Assembly (NCBI GenBank): GCA_012963885.1
Contig: DTUY01000338.1
Coordinates: 1 to 39,038, forward strand
Origin: Candidatus Poribacteria bacterium
Lineage (GTDB): Bacteria; Poribacteria; WGA-4E; UBA9662
Reading direction: 5' to 3'
DNA length: 39,038 nt
Part shown: one piece after another, positions 1 to 7,650 of the stretch
Layout of the letters: every line of letters starts with the position of its first letter
Numbering within the stretch: the stretch's first letter is position 1
Notes under the pieces: generated by a model
Told to the model about the DNA's origin: nothing
Databases searched by the model: none
The model's input: the letters and a program-made list of their open reading frames with translations, nothing else
Program-made: the position numbers and the translations under genes

Positions 1-135
1 GGAAATGGCGGAGGTCAAAGCCTTGTTTCTTATGACGAAGTTGAAGTCTGGGATGCAGGAGGGCCAACCCCCCGTCCTGTTGAGCCCGCAGGAAAGCTGA
101 GTTTAACCTGGGGGAAAATAAAAGCAGGGTTTTAA
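1..135 (+). CDS. C-terminal end of a secreted protein (partial)
   Basis: An open frame enters the window and ends at TAA 133-135, giving 44 residues. The visible part contains SYDEVEVWDAGG, of the kind that ends LamG-like or DUF1080-like beta-sandwich domains, then a proline-rich linker and the tail GKLSLTWGKIKAGF. The tail closely matches the C-termini of the proteins at 1641-2247, 3241-4035 and 19002-20597, which supports both the reading frame and the idea that this protein is exported. The upstream domain is outside the window, so the function cannot be given. Confidence 0.6.
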   Translation, partial: GNGGGQSLVSYDEVEVWDAGGPTPRPVEPAGKLSLTWGKIKAGF

Positions 136-452
136 CTTATGTCTCCTGATGCTTATGTTGGGGTTGATACGCTTTCTATCGGTGTCAGGAGGTTTTTCTT
201 TTGTTGTTTTGAAAATTCTAGTTTTTATAAATACTTGCAGGTGATTGTTGAGAAATACTCATAATTTAGTATTCAGCGATCCAACATGGTTCATGTGGAA
301 CCCTGTTTTCTGGTGTTCTGGGCTGACTAGCCTAAGTTCTTCGGAACTCCGTTAAGCGAATATATAGGCACCGTCGAATGCTTCACCAGTTCGATGTTCT
401 GCGGTATGTGATTAAACAAGCATACTACTCCATTCAATGGAGGTAACATCAG
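136..452 (+). other. Intergenic leader with three predicted hairpins
   Basis: No gene is seen. The last third holds three consecutive stems: GGCT-GACT-AGCC at 321-332; AGTTC-TTCG-GAACT at 335-348, whose UUCG tetraloop is unusually stable in RNA; and a 7-bp stem (one G-U pair) pairing 372-378 with 390-396 around an 11-nt loop. The stems end about 55 bases before the ATG at 453, so they would lie in the 5' leader of the WGR gene if transcription starts upstream of 320. I do not recognise a riboswitch class. Confidence 0.35.
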
Positions 453-1085
453 ATGGAACTAGATCTTTATGTCGCTAACATGGATCTGATAGATTTAAAC
501 AATTGGGTGACAAAAATTTCAGCCGCAGCAAAAACCCAGGGGTTTCAGATAGAATACACCGCTATCCAAATCTCTGATCCAAAGCTAATAGAAGAGCCGT
601 TAAGTGTCATCTTGGATGAACTTTGTTGTCAACCTGAGTACCAGATAAAATTTCAGGTGCTTGACCCATCTTTGGTATCTACTTATGTTTATAAAAGTTA
701 CCAATCTCTGTTGGCTGAAGGAGAGAATATTTGTTTCTATCTTTCTGCCGAAAATGCAATTTTTGTTCCTTTTGATCACGGATGTCTAGCTAGGAAGGTC
801 GCCCATCTTTATTATCAGGAAGAAATGTCAAACAAGATTTATCATCTGTATTTGACGCACTTATTGGGACAGGATTCCTATCAAGTAATTAGCCGTTATG
901 GAGGTCAAGGCAAAAGTCTTCATCAGGCTAGCAGATCCTTTGATGATCGTCTTGGTGAAGCCGAGAGAGAGTGGAATCGGTTGTACCGTTCTAAAGTTGT
1001 AAAGGGATATAAAATCGTGCGGCCTGAGGTAAGCAATCAGCTCGCGCTGAAATTTCCCTTTCCAGAGGCGATATCGGGTGAATGA
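453..1085 (+). CDS. WGR-domain protein
   Basis: This is a 210-residue protein starting at ATG 453, with a strong GGAGGT ribosome binding site at 439-444. Residues 1-125 match no family I recognise. Residues about 128-188 look like a WGR domain: a YQVISRYGGQGKS strand-turn where the usual W-G-R is Y-G-G, a helix with EAEREW, and the closing KVVKGY motif. In other proteins WGR domains bind nucleic acid or act as accessory modules beside PARP, MolR-like or helicase domains. No catalytic domain and no signal peptide are visible, so a cytoplasmic adaptor or regulator role is only inferred. The stop overlaps a 37-codon frame in an ATGA arrangement. Confidence 0.6.
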   Translation: MELDLYVANMDLIDLNNWVTKISAAAKTQGFQIEYTAIQISDPKLIEEPLSVILDELCCQPEYQIKFQVLDPSLVSTYVYKSYQSLLAEGENICFYLSAENAIFVPFDHGCLARKVAHLYYQEEMSNKIYHLYLTHLLGQDSYQVISRYGGQGKSLHQASRSFDDRLGEAEREWNRLYRSKVVKGYKIVRPEVSNQLALKFPFPEAISGE

Positions 1086-1195
1086 GGATGGTTATTGTTG
1101 TTCATCCAATGCGTAAACTACGGATTCATGGTTTTGATACAGTCTGGACCGCGGATGATAATGTCTCTTTGATAGGTAGTGCTGGTGGCTCTTAG
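1082..1195 (+). CDS. Small hypothetical ORF (37 aa), translationally coupled
   Basis: The ATG at 1082 overlaps the stop of the WGR gene as ATGA, a common coupling arrangement, and the frame runs 37 codons to TAG 1193-1195. The peptide begins MRMVIVVHPMRKLRIHGF and has no motif I recognise. It could be a real small protein, or the decayed start of a longer gene. The only support is the overlap geometry. Confidence 0.2.
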   Translation: MRMVIVVHPMRKLRIHGFDTVWTADDNVSLIGSAGGS

Positions 1196-1640
1196 TTTTC
1201 GGATTCTGTTTCAAAATTGATATAGATCATTTGATTCGTGCGGCTGTAATCTGACATGCCGACAGATATAACTATACTATTGATGAGTCTGTCAATATGT
1301 GAACAAACCCCGACCTAGGGTATCCTTGACTTTTCAGCGATGGCAAACGGTCAAGTGGAGTTGTCTGTATTTTAGTTTTTAACTTAAATACAACCGACAT
1401 CTACATATTATTTCTCGGATGCTGACACACATCGAAACCCGAAGTGGTTGACCCTAAAATTCGGAAGGTGGTTGTGGTAGGCCACACAAAGGGCACCAAC
1501 ACCGTCTTGCCAACGACCCCTCGCACCATCCAGAATTTGCTAACCAGTAGGAGCAGATACTGTTATAATCTACCCAAATATGAGAAACACAACTAGGTTC
1601 ATGAAACCGTCATGCGTATTTGTGAACTGTAGGGGGAAAA
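1196..1640. other. Intergenic region, possible decayed coding
   Basis: No convincing gene is seen. A 56-codon frame without a start (1426-1596) includes KIRKVVVVGHTKGTNT and could be a degraded coding fragment, but I cannot assign it. A short inverted repeat, TGTATTT...AAATACA, lies at about 1367-1393. A similar AT-rich sequence recurs at about 2350-2373, on the other side of the next gene. Confidence 0.25.
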
Positions 1641-2247
1641 ATGTTTAGAGGTGTTTTTTCGCGGTATTTGTATTTGATAAGCGTAGCCCTAGTGGCGTGT
1701 GTTGGTCTTCAGCGTCTATGCAGAAGAGGTAAGGGTCATCGATCCTAAGAGCAGCGCAGGTGAGGAGTTCGTCGTGGGAGTAATGGAGGAAGGCGGGAAG
1801 TTCTACCATGACAGAGTCTACACTATGACGGGAATTCCAAAACAGTATCTGGGACTCACCAACATCACGACCTCGGTGGATACCGTAGGAGATCTGGATC
1901 TTCAGTGGACGTTCAAGATTGACCAGTCTGCCTATGTCTACATAGGCTTTGATGAGCGTTGGATCCCCCGGAGGACCGAAAGCAAAATCCAAAAAAATGA
2001 TTTAGTAACGGATTCACTAAAACCAGAGAATCCGTGGTTCTATACGCTCCCCATCCCCCAACGGACTACTGGATATACAAATCCAACGACCCTTATCCTA
2101 CAGGGCAACGTAACGCTCGATGGAATATCGCAAGGCGGGGGTGATGGGATGTATCGAGTCATTTTTGTTGAAGCAGACAAACTAGCAGTATCATCGCCCC
2201 TGGGGAAACTTGCAGCTAGATGGGGAGAGATCAAATCCTTTAAGTAG
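1641..2247 (+). CDS. Secreted beta-sandwich protein, signal peptide split by a frameshift
   Basis: ATG 1641 follows a purine-rich binding site, AGGGGGAAAA. Its frame encodes the start of a signal peptide (RYLYLISVALVACV), but the rest of the protein is in the next frame. Removing one base near 1703-1705 restores a continuous signal peptide ending in SVYAEE, with a plausible cleavage after YA. The mature part (about 175 residues) resembles a small domain seen at the end of planctomycete-type secreted proteins: DRVYTMTGIP, then SAYVYIGFDER, then a GGGDGMYRVIFV strand. The C-terminus is GKLAARWGEIKSFK, the shared tail motif. The frameshift may be a true lesion or a sequencing or assembly error. 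Internal initiation at GTG 1699 would give a protein without a complete signal peptide. The binding partner or ligand is unknown. Confidence 0.55.
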
Positions 2248-2536
2248 CTATATATGCATTGCTGCTTATGTTATGTTTTTTACTGGAATCCCACATCCAG
2301 TCTTTGGGTGCCAAATATTTGACACCCAAATCCAATGATTTATGCTTTTGTACTTAAGTTTTAATTTAAATACATGTTTTTTTTACTTTCCAAGTAAAGT
2401 ACAGAAATAGACCTAGTTCCTGTGATATTACATTGAATGTATTAAACATTGAATCTTTTAGTACGGAATGGAAAGGGGTTTTGATGGGATAGTATGGTTT
2501 TCTCCCTGCTGGTACTGAGTGTTTGGTTAGTTAAGG
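2248..2536. other. Intergenic region with a stem-loop
   Basis: No gene is seen. An 8-bp perfect stem (TTTGGGTG at 2303-2310 with CACCCAAA at 2323-2330, 12-nt loop) lies 55 bases after the preceding stop. It is in a terminator-like position but lacks a following T run. The remainder is AT-rich. Confidence 0.3.
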
Positions 2537-2933
2537 TTATCTTCTAGACTTCACGTAATGTTCAACTGTCTCATAGTTCATTTTCTTTACCTGTTTAATA
2601 TCAAGCTTGAACAAATTATGCTGTTTCAGGCCTAGTTTAAAAGCCCTCCAAACCTCTAAAGGGCTAAACATGATTAAGAATGACAAGGTCTCCGATTCCT
2701 GTCCAAGACCACCACTTGCCATCGTCCATGCCAGTACTTGACCTTTTCCTTTCAAACTTGTGTTGAAACCTGTGATTAGGTGATGAGCATCATGTATGAA
2801 TACTTGATTTAATGGAGGATAGCATTGGAAAGACAGGAATACGCACTTTTTCTATCAGCAAATACATCCATTTGTCCGTTTCTTTCATTCCTTTCTTTAA
2901 CTGGTATTGAATTACTGCTTGTTCTAGTTCCAT
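2537..2933 (-). pseudogene. Frameshifted remnant resembling a Coq4-family protein
   Basis: Read on the minus strand from ATG 2933, one frame gives MELEQAVIQYQLKKGMKE and continues to VRIPVFPMLSSIKS. The next frame then continues with VFIHDAHHLITGFNTSL and LAWTMASGG down to TAA at 2537. The HDxHHxxTGxxT pattern followed by a G-[EK] step resembles the zinc-binding HDxxH...E signature of Coq4/ubiquinone-biosynthesis-like proteins. The usual Glu appears to be Lys here (LKGKGQ). One frameshift near 2775-2800 joins the halves. The similarity was judged by eye, so the family name is tentative. Confidence 0.35.
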
Positions 2934-3039
2934 AAGACTATCTCACCTTGTTATTGTTGAGTCATAGATTTTATGTGGTATCAATTTCCTCGTTCATCTG
3001 CATATCCATTTTGAAATAGATGTTCCGAAATCTTACGGT

Positions 3040-3240
3040 AGGACACTGCACTTGTTGTGTACCCAGTTGCTGAACAAGCTTAGGTCTCCTGCTGTTCACC
3101 TGAAGCCGTATGTCCTGCGAAAGAAAAGCCTGTTTCCCAGCCCGCAGGAGAGGAGGTTGAATATAGTGCGGATGTATTGCTGTAGCTTTAGCCTGTTGAT
3201 GGATGACCCATTAGCCATAGCTACGTTGAGATATGTTGAT
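3040..3240 (-). pseudogene. Decayed gene fragment, copy A of a repeated remnant
   Basis: The minus strand encodes pieces in different frames: YLNVAMAN, then INRLKLQQYIRTIFNLL, then RRPKLVQQLGTQ. The same pieces occur in the same order at 4085-4600 (YLNMAIAQ, QLHDYIRTYIQPLI, RRPKLVQQLGNQQV). Nucleotide identity is obvious over GCTTAGGTCTCCTG and over the stretch around AGTGCGGATGTA. Copy A is shortened and frameshifted. It abuts the stop of the LamG gene at 3241. The ancestral protein looks helical, perhaps TPR-like, but I cannot name it. Confidence 0.4.
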
Positions 3241-4035
3241 TTACCTGGCTTTAATCCTTGCCCAGACAGAGGCTAATTTCCCTGCAGATGAAATAGCAAG
3301 TGCTCCTGCTCCTTCAAGTCCCTTAGTCATGATAATGTTAATAGTCTCCTTATCAAAGGCCACATTGAACAAGGCAACCTCATCCATGATGCCTTTAACA
3401 GGGTATGCGAACCCAGGACAATCCCCAATATTTAATGCTCCAGGACTGAAGTCTGGTTTTCCATCAAATGGAGCCTCTGCCTCCACCACCCCATCTACAT
3501 ATGACTTGACAGATTTCATATCATAAGTCCCAGCCAGATGGTGCCATTTATCATCAGTTATTATGGAAGTTCCAAATTTCTGGAATCCCCACTTGGTATT
3601 TCCACCACTGGTAAATCGAGTCCAGAAGACCTTTCTACCCGCATAGATATACCCGCTGTAATTTTCCAACAGTCCATTAGCAGTCTTAATAAAAGTAGCT
3701 TGATAGCTTCCGGTAGCTTCAATCTTGATCCAGAGGGTGAAGGAGAAGGAGGTAAGATTTAGAGAATCGTCATGCGGGACTTCGACAAAATTCTGATCGA
3801 TACCAGGAAAAAGGAGAGCTTTGCCGAATTTCCCATTAACCCATTTTACGCCTCCTTTGAGTTCGCCATCAATCCCATTGTCAGAAGAGTCCTGAGCCAC
3901 CTTACCTGCACCCTGATTAAAAAGCCAGATACCGACGATGTTTTCGGGCTTAATTTCAGCCTGAGTAAGAGAAGTAAATATCAGAGCAAAGCAGATTAAA
4001 TTCAGAGCCGCCATTGGATAATTATTTGGAATCAT
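3241..4035 (-). CDS. Secreted LamG / concanavalin-A-like domain protein
   Basis: This is a 264-residue protein. The ATG at 4035 lies behind an AAGGGG-type binding site, and an alternative start is Met8. Residues 1-26 form a signal peptide ending SLTQA. Residues about 30-245 are a LamG/concanavalin-like jelly roll: GIWLFNQGAGKVAQDSS, the FSFTLWIKIEA strand, DKWHHLAGTYD, then a closing GIMDEVALFN. Such domains bind sugars or matrix polymers. No catalytic domain is present, so an adhesion or polysaccharide-binding role outside the cytoplasm is likely. The protein ends in GKLASVWARIKAR, the tail shared with three other proteins here. The gene is flanked on both sides by related broken sequences. 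Confidence 0.8.
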   Translation of the reverse strand: MIPNNYPMAALNLICFALIFTSLTQAEIKPENIVGIWLFNQGAGKVAQDSSDNGIDGELKGGVKWVNGKFGKALLFPGIDQNFVEVPHDDSLNLTSFSFTLWIKIEATGSYQATFIKTANGLLENYSGYIYAGRKVFWTRFTSGGNTKWGFQKFGTSIITDDKWHHLAGTYDMKSVKSYVDGVVEAEAPFDGKPDFSPGALNIGDCPGFAYPVKGIMDEVALFNVAFDKETINIIMTKGLEGAGALAISSAGKLASVWARIKAR

Positions 4036-4084
4036 TTTCTATCCCCTTTCTAATTGTTAGTAATACATTTAGACATGAACGATT

Positions 4085-4600
4085 TTAAGAAATAAATGAT
4101 AGCAACTGATTGACTTCAATGAGATTGGAAAGCATATGGTGTACCTGTTGATTTCCAAGCTGTTGAACCAGCTTAGGTCTTCTGATAGTAACATGATGCA
4201 GTATATCGTTCAAATTCATCTGTTTACCGGTCCGAATTAGAGGTTGGATATAAGTGCGGATATAGTCATGCAGCTGCTGTTTAGCCTGTTGATGAATGGA
4301 AGGACCTCCAGCAATAGTGGGATATCAGTGACCTGAGCGATAGCCATGTTGAGATACTCTAACCCCTGATAATGCTTCAAATAAAAGTTTTGAGTATCAT
4401 TGTCTGAGTGCAGTTTTATGCAGACCTTAAGCATCTGGATCTGGATGGTGTGTTGCCTGTTGAGGCTGTAGTTGCTGATGAGAGCAGCACGCACTGCTTG
4501 AAATTATGAAGCCTGTACTGATGGTGTTGTCCGTAACAGCGAGCCTTCTTGTGCATGTACCAGTATTCGTCAGTTCCCTGACATCGTCGTGATATGAGGC
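4085..4600 (-). pseudogene. Decayed gene, copy B of a repeated remnant
   Basis: The minus strand carries coding-like segments in at least two frames: DEYWYMHKKARCYGQHHQY, then LKHYQGLEYLNMAIAQVTD in an 85-codon frame (4237-4494). After a shift near 4290 come QLHDYIRTYIQPLIRTGKQ and IRRPKLVQQLGNQQV, ending at a stop at 4085-4087. The segments are helical and might be TPR-like. It is the fuller version of the remnant at 3040-3240. It ends 50 bases before the LamG start, so it is not an intact upstream gene. Confidence 0.4.
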
Positions 4601-4751
4601 ATTCTGAATTATTATCCCAAGTTAAAAAGGGAAGTCCAACGTGACGCCGAGAAGTTTTTCGGATTTTGCAAGCCGTTTCCCAACTCGCACTCTGAAATCA
4701 ACTATCTGACCAATAGACTTAGATGAAAGTATAGAAAGGCTATGAAATCAG
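4601..4751 (+). other. Spacer with a short coding-like fragment
   Basis: A plus-strand frame at about 4618-4715 reads REVQRDAEKFFGFCKPFPN followed by SEINYLTNRLR and a stop. The composition looks protein-like and may be the end of a lost gene, possibly a transposase, but it has no start and I cannot place it. Confidence 0.2.
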
Positions 4752-5786
4752 TTAGATTGGAACGTCTGTCAATTCCTGATTATAGGCAAACAGCGCTGGT
4801 GTCCCACCGGTATGCAAGAAAATCACCGTTTGATCGGAAGAAATCTTGCCTTTTCGAATATGATCAATCAAGCCAGCAAAGGCTTTACTAGTATAAACTG
4901 GATCGAGAAAAATGCCCTCCATTTGCGCAACAATTTTCAGCGCTTGAATACATTCCGGGGTCAGTACACCGTATGCTTGGCCGATATAAGCATCAGTATT
5001 ACTGATTTCGTCATCAGCTATCTGGAAATCTAGATTCAAGAGTTTGGCTGCATTGTTAGCTGCCTGCCGAATACGATCAATTTTATCCTCCCAGTAAATT
5101 GGTGCTACACCTACTGGTTGTAACTTCATACCCAATGCTTTTGATCCGAGGATTAATCCTGCCTGTGTTCCACCTGCTGATCCAGCATAGATTAGGTCAG
5201 CTTCGATTCCCATTTCCTGCTGTTGCTTATGGATTTCAGCTATACACCAAGAGAAAGCAACAGCTGCTAGAGCAGTGGACTGGGGTGCCGCGATTACGTA
5301 AGGTCTGAGACCATCCGACCGTAATTTATCCGCTAAAGCATATTTAACGAGATCCAGTTCAGGGCCGAATGGTGCATCGACCAATTCGACGTCCGCACCA
5401 GCCAGATGATCCAAAAGTAAATTCCCTTGCACCAGACTCTTGTGGTCACGAGAAAGACGAAGGTAGCATTTCAATCCCAGTTGTGCGGCCACCGCCGCAG
5501 CTTGGCGACAGTGGTTCGATTGTGTGGTCGCACCATGTACGATCGTGTCGGCATTCTGATGTATGGCTTCACCAATGGTAAAAGTCAACTGGCGAATCTT
5601 ATTTCCACCGAAGGCTACTCCTGAACAATCTTCCCGTTTAATATATATTCTTGGCCCACCTAGTGCTTCCGACAGACGCGGACACGGTTCTAATGGGGTA
5701 GGATAATGTCCAATATCTACTTGCGGCAACTGTTCAATTCTCTGGCAGAGACCTAATCTAGTCACAATATTGTTTTCTTGGTTCAT
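4752..5786 (-). CDS. PLP-dependent D-cysteine desulfhydrase / ACC deaminase-like enzyme
   Basis: This 344-residue protein is of normal length for the tryptophan-synthase-beta-like fold II group that includes D-cysteine desulfhydrase, 1-aminocyclopropane-1-carboxylate deaminase and L-cysteate sulfo-lyase. Residues 50-66 read KREDCSGVAFGGNKIRQ, and Lys63 in GGNK is the expected pyridoxal-phosphate Schiff-base lysine. TTQSNHCRQ (87-95) is the substrate-binding loop, and FLHTGGTPALF near the C-terminus contributes phosphate and active-site contacts. Expected chemistry is ammonia or sulfur-group release from a small amino acid in the cytoplasm; the exact substrate cannot be read from sequence. It is the last gene of the minus-strand cluster, 103 bases after the PHP gene, and may be expressed with it. 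Confidence 0.8.
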   Translation of the reverse strand: MNQENNIVTRLGLCQRIEQLPQVDIGHYPTPLEPCPRLSEALGGPRIYIKREDCSGVAFGGNKIRQLTFTIGEAIHQNADTIVHGATTQSNHCRQAAAVAAQLGLKCYLRLSRDHKSLVQGNLLLDHLAGADVELVDAPFGPELDLVKYALADKLRSDGLRPYVIAAPQSTALAAVAFSWCIAEIHKQQQEMGIEADLIYAGSAGGTQAGLILGSKALGMKLQPVGVAPIYWEDKIDRIRQAANNAAKLLNLDFQIADDEISNTDAYIGQAYGVLTPECIQALKIVAQMEGIFLDPVYTSKAFAGLIDHIRKGKISSDQTVIFLHTGGTPALFAYNQELTDVPI

Positions 5787-5889
5787 GGAATCTCTTTACA
5801 CCTACCCTCTTTTTTTGGTAAATAACTGTACTTTTTAACTTGATATTCTCCAATGCAATTTTAAGCTGATATCGGATTTTATTTTTTCT

Positions 5890-6621
5890 TTATATTGCTA
5901 GCAAGTGCTCTTGACGAACACCAATTTGGTTCAGAGTTTGGAGATCTATTTGATCATATTTTATTTCATGTGGCTTGTGGGCATCGGTACCCAAGGCAAA
6001 TTTGAGCCCAACCTGTTGGCCCAAGTTTATCAGTTCTTTAAAGAAATTTGGGCTATTTTTCAGGTGACGTGGGTTGAGTTCAAAGGCTACTTGATTTTTA
6101 GCTGCTTTGGACAAAACACGCTTGAGTTGATGTCGATCGTAGCTAGCTAGCACAGCCGAATGATTTACATTACGGACCTTGGTTAACAAAAACGGGTGTG
6201 GAATAATAGTCGTGTATCCCCAGTCAATCGCTCCTTCAATCATCTGCAGATGATGCTGTGCATACGCGGACGGACTTCTGTCAATCGGGTTTTCCACGTG
6301 ACTGAGGTGATAGTGATTGGAAGCAACCAAGACAAAATCAAGTTGCTGCGCGGTCTCAATATCAACGGCAATAGTACATTGATCTATTTGTGACGCTTCA
6401 CAACCTATCTGAACATTGATGGGCGGACAAAGTTTATCTCGAATACTAAAGTTTTCTAATAATTTTTGCTCCCGAGACGGATCTAAATAGTCGATATGAT
6501 CGGAAATCCCAATGGTTTCAAGCCCAGCTTTTTCTGCCTCTCTGATGATTCGTTCCATTGTCATTTCATCAGATGCGCATTGAGAGAGGGCACTATGAAT
6601 CTGCATGTTATGAAGTCGCAT
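5890..6621 (-). CDS. PHP-domain metal-dependent phosphoesterase
   Basis: This is a PHP-family TIM-like barrel protein of 243 residues. I prefer ATG 6621 over 6639 because AAAGGGAAATTG precedes it at good spacing. Motifs in order: MQIHSALSQCASDEMTMERI at the N-terminus, GISDH, GCEAS, ASNHYH, HPF, FELNPR and the closing LGTDAHKP. PHP enzymes hydrolyse phosphate esters, as histidinol phosphatase does, using a two- or three-metal site. The usual first motif is D-x-HxH, but here the first of the paired histidines appears replaced by Gln7 (NMQIH), which could weaken one metal site. The substrate is unknown. It sits between the sugar isomerase and the PLP enzyme on the same strand. Confidence 0.75.
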   Translation of the reverse strand: MRLHNMQIHSALSQCASDEMTMERIIREAEKAGLETIGISDHIDYLDPSREQKLLENFSIRDKLCPPINVQIGCEASQIDQCTIAVDIETAQQLDFVLVASNHYHLSHVENPIDRSPSAYAQHHLQMIEGAIDWGYTTIIPHPFLLTKVRNVNHSAVLASYDRHQLKRVLSKAAKNQVAFELNPRHLKNSPNFFKELINLGQQVGLKFALGTDAHKPHEIKYDQIDLQTLNQIGVRQEHLLAI

Positions 6622-6870
6622 CAATTTCCCTTTATTCATAAAGGTGGCTGGTTGATTGATCTAAATTAGATTGTGATCACTGAATTCAGATGGCCAAGCG
6701 CAAAACACCTATTCATTCTAGGGTAAAGGCAATCGGCAAACAATCTGGTTTTCAGAATCGCAATACCAGAAATGACCGTCCCAGATTGTCATTATATGTG
6801 ACTCAGTATGAGGGCTGAGAATTTCGATCTTAGTTTGAAGTAACCGAAAATTGTAATTGATCAGCCAGAC

Positions 6871-7650
6871 TCAATCCATTAATAAGCTTTCTACAAAGTT
6901 GTGGGCTGTTTCTGCTGCTTCAACTGGAGAAGCCCAATCCACATTTTCTAGTTCTACCACTAAAGGCCCACGGTAATCCGCTTGTTTGAGAAGGTTCATC
7001 AGGTCATCAAAAGGCAAGTTTCCTTTGCCAAAAGGGACGGGGTGGTCATCAACCTGATCCCGCAAATGCACCACCCCGATTCGGTTTGCGAAGGTATCAG
7101 CAAATTTAAGGATATCTTCGCCTGCAGTTAATAGGTGCCCTGTATCCAGTAAAATCCTAGCTCGTGAATCTAAATCCGGCATGATTAGGCGATAGTCGGA
7201 AAGGTTTTCAAGCCGATTGCCGTGATGATTCCCCAGATTGAGTGTGATGTCAGGAATTCTGTTGAGCAGCGTATTTACTCCTTCGATCAGATCTTTCAAG
7301 GATTGCTCTGATCGATCACCTCCTTTAGTATTTGCGTTATTCAATTTCAGAGCGCGTGCAAGATGAATATCCCATTCAACCTGTCTCAGGTTATAAGATG
7401 GATCGTGTTGGCCAGATTCTCTTTTTCCAGTGATGTTCCGGATATTAAGTCCAGACAATCTGATACCCGCTGAATCCAGCATACGCCGAACCATTGGTAC
7501 GGAGATATTGGGATCAACCGGCGAACTTCGCGTCCGGGTCCGAAAAAGCTCAATCTGATCAAAGCCCGCCTGTTGGGCAAGTTGAATTGCTTCAGATAAA
7601 GAAGCCTCAGGACAGAGAGTGGTACTGAAACTGAGGTACATTATGTTCAC
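6871..7650 (-). CDS. Sugar phosphate isomerase/epimerase (xylose isomerase-like TIM barrel)
   Basis: This is a 259-residue protein of the AP-endonuclease-2/xylose-isomerase-like fold. Visible features are the first strand SFSTTLCPEASLSEAI, GFDQIELFRTR, the metal-ligand region ITLNLGNHHGNRLEN, LLDTGHL, VVHLRDQVDDHPVPFGKGN and the terminal LVVELENVD. Members isomerise or epimerise sugars, keto-sugars or inositols with a divalent metal; the substrate is not predictable. The GTG start at 7650 overlaps the stop of the dioxygenase gene (GTGA), indicating translational coupling. An in-frame ATG lies three codons later. It is part of the operon beginning at 10290. Confidence 0.8.
   Translation of the reverse strand: MNIMYLSFSTTLCPEASLSEAIQLAQQAGFDQIELFRTRTRSSPVDPNISVPMVRRMLDSAGIRLSGLNIRNITGKRESGQHDPSYNLRQVEWDIHLARALKLNNANTKGGDRSEQSLKDLIEGVNTLLNRIPDITLNLGNHHGNRLENLSDYRLIMPDLDSRARILLDTGHLLTAGEDILKFADTFANRIGVVHLRDQVDDHPVPFGKGNLPFDDLMNLLKQADYRGPLVVELENVDWASPVEAAETAHNFVESLLMD

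Noticed and set aside
1367..2376. Similar AT-rich sequences on both sides of the gene at 1641-2247 as transposon-like ends
   Set aside because: The match is short, low-complexity and imperfect, which could arise by chance in AT-rich spacers.
4618..4715. Coding-like stretch REVQRDAEKFFGFCKPFPN as a transposase end
   Set aside because: No catalytic motif, start or terminal repeats are visible, so calling an insertion sequence would be a guess.
6690..6818. 42-codon plus-strand frame (MAKRKTPIHSRVKAIGKQSG...) between the isomerase and PHP genes
   Set aside because: It is basic and has an ATG but no ribosome binding site and no recognisable family, and it is antisense to the likely operon transcript.
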